Origin: Prostheceraeus crozeri
Taxonomy: Eukaryota; Platyhelminthes; Polycladida; Euryleptidae
Direction: 5' to 3'
Length of the DNA stretch: 64,000 nucleotides
Assembly (NCBI GenBank): GCA_907163375.1
Contig: CAJQUW010001401.1
Location: forward strand, 62,001-126,000
A model generated the notes under the pieces. That model did no database searches and had not been told where the DNA came from. It saw nothing but the letters and a program-made list of their open reading frames with translations. A program made the position numbers and the translations under genes. Below, one piece after another: positions 10,801 through 22,800 of the stretch. The first letter of the stretch is position 1, and every line of letters begins with the position of its first letter.

Positions 10801-13800
10801 AAGAAATTACACAATTAAATTTTCATTTTGCTTATAACTATGATTGAAACAAGAAATAAACAATTTTTACAAAGTCAAATGCAACTAATTTTATTTCGTG
10901 AGAAGAGAAATACTTTTTGTATGCAGTAAATACAAATATCTTTTCAAAGATTTTATAACACAAAGAAAATTTGATTATTTCAATGGGCATCTAAACAGTA
11001 TTTAAATACAAATTCCTGCACAGTGGTAAAAATGGTTTATTCCGAATTTTTGTATTTTCATCAGAAATAGAGCTGTAAAGACTGAAAAAATCTAATTTCA
11101 AATTATTTAAAAGAAGTTACAACAAAATTTATCATCACATTGATAAATTTCATCAATAGCTTAGACAACATTAACAACGCAATAAGTTATTTCGATGACA
11201 TCAAAATGATCATTGCACAAAATGACACACAAATCGCACAAAGATCACTTTCTACGGTATTAAGACTTTTCTTGCTACTTCTATTTTTTGACATTATCGG
11301 GTATTCCCTTCTGATTTTAGCTTCCTAGCTCTGCAGCATGATGACTGCATCTATCAACATCCGATTCAATGGCCTTTATTGTCCACTGTCAATTACGGCT
11401 AACCTTGATATCAGTCTTCGGCATCCTTTGTTCTTACTTGGTTTTGTGTTTCCACTCTTACGCCGTATGCATCGATTGATTTGACAGTTGTGTTGTCTTG
11501 TGTCTCTGTAACCTCAGTCCAACGTTGTACCTGAAGGGGAGTTGTCCGAAAGATGTGTGAATTAAATTTTAAATCAAATGTGGCCTTCCTTATATCTACA
11601 ATATTTGTAAGGGATAAAAGTTTTTTCGCAATTGATAACTGTCGATTAAGAAGGACTCCTGTGTTATCTATAGAGCAGTGATACATCCCGCATCCTCAAT
11701 GTCGATTGCGCTGGTTGAGTGCAATCCCCTTGAAAATCATTCTAAAACGCTGATTATTGATTACATGATTGCATGCTACAGGGCCTACTTGTTGCTTGCG
11801 ATTCGTCTATCGATTGTTGTTTATTAACATCATCTACACGTGATTGTTGAATCTTTCAATTTAAAAGGCATGTTTGCAGCATAATGGATTCGAGAAGCAG
11901 CAACGTAAGTAGTTTAGGGTATAACATCCGGCGCGTCGCTTCGCTCGCACCGGATGTCACACCTTGCGAGATTTTCAAAAAATTTAGGTAGTCTCCTAAT
12001 TTCAAAAATCTAGGTAGTGACAAATTTTCGAAAAATCAAATTTTCAAAAATGTAGGTAGTCTCCAAATTTCGAAAATTTAGGCGGTCGAAAAATATCACG
12101 TGGTCAAAAAATATCGAAAATTTCACGTAGACGAAAATTTAAGTTGTCTCAAAATATCACGTAATCTAAAAAATATCGCGTGGTCGAAAATTTAGGCAGA
12201 TGAAAATTTAGGTAGTCTAAGAATTGCACATAGTCTCAATATGCCAGAAGATTGTATTCAAAATATTTATTAAAAAAAATGGAAACCTCAGAAATGGAAG
12301 AAACCTCAACGGGGACGGCGACGACGAAAATGGAAGAAACTTCAAGAATATATCCTTCGTTATCACAATTAAAAATAACTGAATTGAACATCGAAAAGAT
12401 GAATAAAGAAAAACACAAAGAAGATTAGAGCATTATAAAAAATTAAGAAGACGCAATTATTACTTAGACATTCTTCGTCATTGTACTCTCACCATTGTTT
12501 AAAGTACTAATTGTGTGAACTAGAAGATCATTGTAACTCATAAACTCAAAATTATTCAATGAACACGTACACTGGCTGATGATTGAAGAGAGAGAGATTT
12601 ATTGTTCTAGCAACGGAAAACATCTAACAGCTTTCCCCTAAAATTATATTCCAATCTCTTGTCATTTCAATTTACGCATCGGTAAAATTTTGACAGTTCA
12701 ATTTACGCATCGGTAAAATTTTGACAGTTCAATTTACGCGTCGGTAAAATTTTGATTGCCAAACAATCGGGAATGAAGAATTTTCACATATTGATGAGAA
12801 ATGAATTACTATTGATAAAAGATGTTCCTGAAGTGAATTTTGTAGCAAATCTTCACACGTCAGATGAAAAAGGAGTACATTGGTCTGCGGGTCAAAGAAA
12901 TAAAAACGGTTCTAATTATTATTTTGACTCATATGGATTGCCTCCAACAAATGAAGTCAAAGAATTCCTTGGAAATGGAATTTATAATACATTTCAAATT
13001 CAAAAACCAGGAACAACTTATTGCGGTCAGTTATGTCTCTATGTTTTATTTAAATAACAGGAAGGAGTACCATTTCTTGATGTTATGTTAGAATTGAATA
13101 AGGGAATTTAATTCCCGAAAAACGTTAGTTCTAATGGCTAGCTAAAGGATACTTGTAATTAAAGCTCAAGCGCAGCTAGCTAAAGCGCCACCTAAAGGTT
13201 AAAGCTCGGTTATTTGTAATTCGTTTTCATAAAATCTGCCAGTGATTTCATAATCATCTAAATCTTTGATTTCGTAAGTAATCGGATAAGTTTGGTTTAT
13301 TTTACAAACTTCAAATAATTCTTTAGTCCAATAACCAACAAAGCCTTTTCAAATTTATTCTTATACTTAAATATTCTAACTCTATCTCCAATTTTAAATT
13401 TCGGCTTACGTTTCTGTAAATTCGGATTACTCTCATTCGAATAATTATTTTCGAATATTTTCTTTCGTATCAAATCAGGATCATCAGAAGCCTTCTTTGG
13501 AGTTTCTTCAATACCTGAATGAATCTTATTGTCATAATCCTCAACAATTCCTGGTAATATTTTTAACCATTTCTGATTACCTTGTTCTGTAAATTTCTTG
13601 AATATTTTATTTTTTAAAGTTCTATTGAACCTTTCTGTTACTACAGCTTTGCCAGCATTTTCTGTGGAATAAACTAAATCAAATAATGGCTTAACATTTC
13701 TGCTATAAAACTCAGATCCTTTGTCAATAAACAATTTTTTTGGCTTTCTATTACTTTCTTTAAAGATTTCTTCAAACGCATATTTAACTAATAACCACTT

Positions 13801-16800
13801 TTGTTTTTAAAGGCTTTGCCCAAGCGTATCGTGTATATAAATCTATAACAGTCAATGCGTATTTAGAATCTTTTTCATTTGGCATATGAATAAGATCAGC
13901 ACTCCAAATATCATCTTTATTAAGTACTTTTACCTTCAATGGATATTTCGGCTTTCTATATTCTTTATCGATTTCAGACGCGTAGGTTTCAGAGTTATGA
14001 GTTTTGTCTAAACCCTGTCCGAGCAATCTTTTAGCTTGTAGAGCTTTCTTAACAAACATTCTTTCAATTCTTTCTCTAAATGTAGGATTTTGAATACCAT
14101 CTAATTCTTGAATCATTTTCTTATCAGCTTGATGTCGAGAACTTAGGTCATGATTTCGATGAGCTAAATCGTGTCTATAAGCTGCTGCATCAACTCTGTT
14201 TATTGGTTCTTCACTTGGTTTTGGATTATTATTCTCATCTAGTCTTATATCTAATCAAGTTCCTGGACCGGTATGTGAATGACCGGGAAGATGTTTTTCT
14301 TTTGAATATTTACTCCAAATAAATCCAGGAAAGTTTTCTAATGTTTTTTGTATATCACCTCCAATATGCTGACAATTTCAGGTTTTATATACTTTTAAGA
14401 GATAATTCAATAAATCTAAATTAGAAATTTTTAATTTAATTAAATTTTCGGAATTTGTAGAACTTGTAGAATTTGTAGAATTCGCAGAATTTGTAGAATA
14501 CATTTTTAAAGATAAAATAAAATAAATGTTTTACCTAATCATACTAGGACTTAGATATATTCCAGAACCATCTTTAGTTTGTTTTATTTCCATTAAATCA
14601 TCAACATTATGTAGAATGTTTTTAAGAACTCGTTTTCCTTCATCAACTAAATTTAATTTACTAATAAAATTATCTACTATTCCTTCACCCCTAGCAACTT
14701 TCTCTAGCTCTCTATTATGACGTTTTTGTTCTTCTAATGCTGCCTTCTCTGATTTATTTTTATTTACTGCTTGGACAATACCAGCTGTCCCACCTGCAAC
14801 ACTTCCTGCTGCAATGCCTCCTATTATTAGTGGAATTAATGGGAGAATTCCACCATTCTTTTCTTCTTGTAATTTAATATTCTCTATCATTGGTTTACTT
14901 ATGTAATATTTCTTTTTGCTAATCGTAATAGTTTTAGGTGTATTTTTGTCAACAATGTTACGTAATTTTAATTCAATAGTTTTATTATTATTATTACTTT
15001 TCGCTTGCGACATTTTTAATAAAAAATTTTAATCTGTTCTAGTTATGAAAAAAATTTAATCTAAGAATTTGTTTAATCTATTCTAGTTTTGGAAAAATTT
15101 TAATCTAACAATTTTTTTCATCTATTGTAGTTATGAAAAAAATTTAAGTCATCAAAAATTTTAAGTTATCAAAAATTTTAATTAACTTATAGAACCTTGT
15201 TCAGACGCTTTAGCCGATCGGACCAAAGGTCCTCAGAATACTAACCTATCCTAGCCATCTTTCCATCAAGAATTTCAATAGAATATTTTACATCTTCTAG
15301 CAATAAACCATAAGCCATCAATGAAGTTGTGGAATCTTTCTTTTCAATATTAATTGTTACATCACAGCCAGTCTTGATAATATCTTCAGATTGTGCACTT
15401 AAATCGAAACAGAAAACAGGATATAAATGTCTCCAATCTCCAGGAGTTAATTGTGGTTCAACTCCAAATTCTATACAAAGATTTCTATAAGCATCATATC
15501 CTTCCATAAATTGATTATTGGTATCATCGAATCTCAATGGATCAATTGGATATCGGGTTTGATTTAAAGCAACTTGTAAACTTCGAATTGTATTAATATG
15601 AAAAAGATTGTTGTTCTTATCAAAACTTGGAGAATTATTTCTTTGAAATGTTAGTAATAAATATCTTGGAGTATTCGAAGTTCTAGTAAAATGCCAGTTA
15701 AATCTTTGTTCGGAAAAAGTTACAGAGCTAGCAGTTCGCTTTAGAAAATTTACTGGAATTGGTTTGTTAGTATTTAATCTTTTTGCTAATTCGACCTCTA
15801 AACTAGGAGCAATATGTTTTGTCCACCATTCAAGTCTATCAATTTTTGAATATGCTTTTTTCCAGTCTTTCCATAAATGATTGATTCATTATTTGCTGTG
15901 CGATGAATTATTATTTTAAATTTTAATTGACATGATATTTTATCATAATCTAAATATCCGAATAATGGAGACAATGACCAATTTACTGTCTGTTTACTTT
16001 TCTTGTTAAATTCACGTCTTTCTTTATATGCACTATTGTTTGTTTTATTGAAATGATTTGCAATATTTTCTACATCTTTCGCAATTCCTGCTGCATCTGT
16101 TCCAGCGTGAGTTAAATCATCAACAATTATATCATCATTAGTATCAGGAAACCAACCTTCGATTTCATGCTTTTTATTATTTTCACCAATTGTTACAAAT
16201 CTAAGCATTGTATCAATTACACCTGGAGAATCACTTATTGTTTCTATATTTTGAGTTGCAACATCTAAACGTATTTGTGTAAATAATCTTGTAAAGAAAT
16301 TATTCTCTAATGCAATATCATCGGTTTCTGGTAATGGTGTTGTAAAATTGGCATCACTATATAAAGAATATTCACAGTGTAAAAGGAATCAGGTAAATAT
16401 AAATAACTTTGTTGATTATCAACTTCAAAGATTAAATCTCCTCCAGTATTTACTCTACTAGAAGATCCGGGATTCATAGGAATTCTTATATTGTCATTCT
16501 TTTTTTGATTGTAACTGACGAACGGAGGATCGTCTAATCTAAATTTATTTTCGATAAGAGAAGACATTTTCATGAAAAATAATTTGACTTTTTGTTTTTT
16601 CTCACACACAGAAAAAAAATTTCTCGCACACAGAAAAAAATTTTCATAGGTTTCCTTTTCGAATATATTTTAGAATTTTGCTAAACCATTACCTCTTATT
16701 TCTTCAATTGAATTCTTCTCGTGTTTACTATCAGCAGCTATGTTAGCAATTTTGTTTTTTGTTTCCTCTGAAAGTTTTTTTTTAATTTTTTTAGTTCTTC

Positions 16801-19800
16801 AGAATCATTCTTAAGTTTACGAATAGTTTCTAGTTGTTTTAATTCGTTTTGAGACTTAACAGCATTTGATATTGCGCTAGCTGTACTACCTATAGCAGCT
16901 GCTCCTTTTGCAACAGATGTAATCAAATCTTTATTATTTTTGATTAAGTTAACGATACTTCCGATACCAGAAAATATTCCAGTTCCTCGGTTTACACCAG
17001 CTCCTCTGTTTACACTATCTCCTTCTTTTTGAATAATTGCTACATTGTTATAATGGTAAACAGATTTCATAGATGGTTCATGTGCTATTTTTTGATTTGA
17101 AGCAAAATGTTTAAGATTGTGTCTATAAATTATAGGCATTTTTTAGGATTAAATTTGACTTTTTGGAAAAATATTTACGTTTTGGATCGGCTAAAGCCTC
17201 TGAACAAGGTTCTATTCAAATATACGTGTGTGAATGGACAAAACCGCGTGATAACTTTATTAATTTTCTGTTGCAGTTTATCTATTGCGTCAAGCAGCGT
17301 GTGATGTATTTTCATTTCTTTTCTATTAACTTGCATTTTCTGCTGATTCATCTTCAACGCCGTTTTAAGAGCATTCAAATGAACTTTAAGAACATCTAAC
17401 TGATTTTTAACAGCATCTAACTGTTCTTTATTTCCTTTATAATTTTTCTTTAATTCATTTTCTAAATTGATTTTAAGAGTTTTCATTTTATCAACTTTTT
17501 GATTAAGTGAGTTTACTTCATTTATTATTCTATTCATCTTTTTCATTTGTTGAGTAATTTTAGAACTTAATTCATCAACACTTTTTTGGAATGTAGCTTG
17601 TAGCTGCTTTAAATTTTTTAAAATTCTTTCAGGAAGTTTTTCTATTTCATCTTCTAATTGTTCTTTTAATAGTTGTATCTGAAGTTTATTTTTAATTACT
17701 GCAGATTTTAACTTTATAGAAAGTAATATTAAAATTTTTGATTGTTCAGAAATTTTTTTAATAAGTTTTGCTATATCTGCTTCTAGCTCTCTATCCTTTT
17801 TATCAAGTTTTAATAATTTTTCGTTTAATGATTTGTCATTAAGTTTAAGCAACTTTAATTCATTCATCAGTGAAACCGAAACATCGTTTTTATATTTTTC
17901 TTTTAAGTCATTGATTTGTGTATCAACATATTGTTTATTTGTTAACCGTGTATTTTGTTGCGGAAGAATAGGAAGATTCAATGGACCAGATAAAACGTCT
18001 CCAGTTTTCATGACATAATTGTCTATTTCTATTTCTGATTCACGATTATTCGGAATGTATGCACCAACTCTCCACCAACATTTGGCAACATCATTTTTTG
18101 ACAATAAAAGATATGTCATGCAAATAAGAATAAATTTTTCTCACATAAAAATAAAAATAAATTTTTCTCACATAAAAATAAAAATAGAAGTGACTCAAAT
18201 TTGTCAAGTTTGTAAGATGCGTTTTACAAATCAAACGTTCTTATATTTACATATGAAATATACACCATGTGATCAACTTATAGAACAATCTCAACAAAAT
18301 ATGCAACCTACTCAAAATATGCAACCTGTTCACGAAATTCAACCTGTTCAAGAAATTCAACCTATGTCAAATATTCAACAATTACAACATTTGGTATAGC
18401 AATACCTAACAGATTAACAAATAATGATACATTAAAATGTTTAAAATCTGGAATTGATGATGAAAGAAACGCCTTGAAAAAAAGAAACGCCAATAATATC
18501 TGATGCCAAATCTACATTAGCTGAAGCAAAACAAAACAATTGAAGATAAAAACCAATAATAAACGGTGTGAGTGCTATAATTAATTAATTAATTATATTT
18601 TTAGATATAAGTTTTAGATATAAATTTTAGATATAAATTTTTTAGATATAAATTTTAGATATAAATTTTTAGATGTAATAAAATTTTCATATGTAATGAA
18701 ATTTTTAGATGTAATAAAATAATTATTATTCCCACGTGTCATCATCATCACTTAAATTACTCTCACTGTCGATTGTTTGAAATATTTCAGCTTGAATCTT
18801 CTCCGTTATAAGGTAGTATAATTTCATTTTCATCAGGTGCTTCACGTTTAAGAATATTTATTTGACCAGAAAATTTCTTTTCTTCAGTATTATTATTATT
18901 TTTATCAGGAATACTAATTCCAGTTTCTAAAGATCTTTTCCATGGTTTATTAACTGTAGTCGATAACGTTTTACCCGAATATAATTTTAGAAAATCTTCT
19001 ACTTTTACTTTATTTTGTGAATATCCTTTAAATGTTTTCTTTTCACTAAGTCTTCCTTGTTCATCTACAGTAATACAGTATTTTACTTTAGGTGCAATAA
19101 ACATTGCAAAAATAATTCCACCATTTCCCTAATCCTTTTTTCCTTGACACAATTCCCCACCAACATATCCAGCAACATCTAATTTATTGAAGAGTTCATT
19201 GGAAATGTATATTGAATCAGTGTTTTTTACAATTAATGGAAAACCACAATTAAATGCCCCATCTTCTGTTTCAATATCATAAACATATTATTATTTATTA
19301 TTTAAGTATCTTACAGTGGTGAGATCTTTTGTAATATTATTTTTAACTTGACACGCACTAAAGCATAATGGTTTATCTTTTCTTTCGCTTACTAGCAAAT
19401 TAATACCTAGAGATGATGCCAAATTGTATAAACTACTAAAGGTTTCTTTATTTTTCTGTGTAAAACGAATAGTTGCATATTTCCTTGTAAAAGAAGATTT
19501 CTTGTCCCCATCTGCTGCATAAAATCCAACAAAGAACCAACATCTAATATTGTATTCAGCATTTAGAACATACCAAGGAACACGTTTTTCTTTAAACTGA
19601 TTATAATAATTGTCACTAAAGTACATGGCATATTGTTTTGGATTTTGAAAATTAAGTTTGTATACTCTAGATGATCTCATTGTATTATATATTTTACAAT
19701 CATTTTTATAAACTTCATTAATATATGTTTCTAATTTAATTAAGAGGTAAAGGTCTTGGTTATCTAAAGTACAACAATATCTGGCTCCTGATTCATAATT

Positions 19801-22800
19801 ATAGATTCCAGCAGAACCATTTCCTAAAAAGAACCCTTCTATAAATGCTTGCTTACATCTTAAATTAGGTGGATCATTAAAATAAATATCACTTACAATT
19901 TGTTTCAATATGATTGTATTGTCGTGTAAAAATAATTTACTATGTAGTAAATTTGTTCCTTTATTTTATTCTTGTGGCTTTATTTCATTACCTGTTTCAT
20001 CTAACAATGAATGATCTTCAGTAACATCTACTATTCCCATTTTTGTTCTTATTCGATAAATACTTTTATTTGTACGATGTCTAATAATTTTTTTACTTTA
20101 CTCCATCCATTATGAGTATAAATTTCTAAATTATCAACTAATGAAATTTCTTTCATATCACCATTAATTTCAAACGGATTAATTTTATAGTTGTTTACAA
20201 TACTATCTATTCTAGAAATAAATAATGAATTATTCTTTCTCAATATTACAGGTGTGTCAGCTGCTACTGAATCTGTATAATGAATGTATTTTTCGTTGAA
20301 ACCATTAATTTCTAAAATAAAGTTATTCATGATTCTTCTGGAGTGAGAAAGAATAAGAGAACCTAAGTGTGATGGCATGAATGATATCTTCCCATCTTTT
20401 ACAATATTAGCTTTAAGAAATTCATCATCTTCCATTTCTACTTTCGCTAAATATTGTTCATCATTTAATTTTTCATAATCTTTTACTTCTTGAGCGAAAT
20501 TTTTTCTCAATGTATTCTCATTCCATAAATGATATTTAGTGGTTATGTCTTTTTGTACAGTTTTGCCATATAGCGAATTCATCAATAATTTAATTAACTC
20601 ATCGCCTACAGTGTTTCCCTCTGTTTTATATTTTTTTCTCAAATTAAAATGTTTTTCAATATAATTTCGAAATGGTGAAACTTGATAATTTTTTTCATAA
20701 ATTATACCATCATTAATATGTAAGATTTTTCCACCACATCTAACAATTTCTTGTATGTCTACAGAAGTTAATACATCATAACATATACCATTTCTAAACC
20801 TGATTACTTTTACATGAGAATTATTATTTTGAATTTTAACTTTATCTTTTATAGGAACTGGTTGAAAAAACATATCATTCGGATATTGAAACACAACTGT
20901 AAATATTCCAGTTTTAGGTCTAAATGTTTGAGTATTAAATTTATATACTATTTCCCGTTCTTCTTCTTGACGAAATTTTCTAGCTGATTCAGATTTAGGG
21001 TATTCTGAATTTTCATCATACATAGCTGATGGATATAAAGATGTTGCATCAAAAACCATTAGAAATTCATTTTTTTGTTCAAATAGTTGATTTGAAATTT
21101 TCTTACAAATTTCAGTTTTATCTCCTAAATCTCGATACTGTTTCATTAAATCTATTAAATTACTTCCGGGTAAATACTGTTTTAATATTGGTAACAAGAT
21201 GTTACAAAATGGAGATATGTATTTTCTGATATTTGCTGAAACTCTTCCACCTTTAACAGATTTTCTAATATAATTTCTAGCCCATAAATCTGTATGAGAA
21301 TGAATATTTATATTGTCATTTTGTACGCTTTTCATCCAATCGTTAAATGTTAAAGCGGAGGATGTTAAATTAGTAGTTACATCTTCACCAACTAAATCTC
21401 GCATAACATTATTATATTTGTAGATACAAAAAGCTAAAGAAAGAATATCGTAAACTAAATATGGTCTCCATTCATTTTCTTTTTCTTTATAATTTTCATG
21501 TGTTATGTCTCCAATTTCATATTTTAATTCATACACATTGGTAGGAATTTTAAAATTCTCACACCATTTAGAAAGACTTGTTTTTACATGTTGATAACTA
21601 CATTTCATTATAATAGTTTGAAGTGCTAATTTACCTGGATGTGAATTTTTTTCATATTATTATTATTGTTTTTAAATCTAAAAGATTTTGAATATATCTT
21701 CTAACACATTCAGTTGTATAAGGATTTTGTAATGAAGCAGTTAATATTCCTCTTGAAGTTTTAAGAGGCGGTTTAGATAATTTAAAATTAGCTTTTATCG
21801 GAAAATAAGAATCAAAACCTGATGAATTATGAGCAATTAAAGTTACTTTCGAATAATTAAATTTTCCAAGAGTTTTAATAAATTGATGTATCGGATATGC
21901 GTCCTCTGGGTTTCTCCCGATTGGACATTCATCATTCTCAGTTCTCGTAAATATTTTCACACAATTTTGAAGTTTATTATATTCTAATTCAGTTAGATTA
22001 TTATACTCATTAATTTGTTTTTTAAGTTTTTTAATTGCATCTTCATCTTTTGATCGTTTAATTTTAATCATATCACTTAACAAATGTGTTTCTAATTCTT
22101 TCAATCTTTGTTTCGGTAAGCAACATATAAATTATTAAAATTAATAGCTCCTACAGCATAAGGAATAGGATGAGCTGTTGAACAGTTAGGATCAAGAAAA
22201 GTTTCGAGATCCCATATATATGTTGAACCATAGTCAATTGGTTTCTTTGTGATGGTTTTATACGGAAGTGTTGTTGGATTTTTATCAGTAACTTTTTTAT
22301 ATATTGGTTTGAAATTATTTTCAATTTCTCAAATAGCTTTTAATTTATGAGATTTATTAATTAAACAATAGTGTCCAATTGTTGAACCTTCGTGAAAATA
22401 ATTGTAATAAACATAATTATGAAACGTTTCAATTCCTCTAGGATTTAAATGACGATTGGAAGGACTGTAATACTGAACAAATTCTCCAAAAAAATTATTG
22501 AACTGAGAAAATTTGCAGTTTGACATTACTCCTGTTCCAGATGTGGCTTTCTCTTTATATAAAAAATTAATAAACAATTCTTTCATCATTTCTCCTTGTT
22601 CTTCATTAAAACCTCGTAAAACATTATAACATTAAACATACGTGTATATATAATATATTATGTAGCATTGTTACACGATTGTTTAAATTCATCTTTATTT
22701 CTTACGCATAAATCTCTTAACAAATCACTTAAGTTTCTTGCATTTATTTCAAATAGTATAAATATATTTGCATTCTTTCTAATAACACTTCCATCTAATG

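Noticed and set aside
19222-20270. A free-standing homing endonuclease or group I intron in the polymerase gene
   Set aside because: The Hint blocks A, B, F and G flank the LAGLIDADG part in frame and abut the polymerase motif directly, which fits an intein and not an intron-encoded nuclease.
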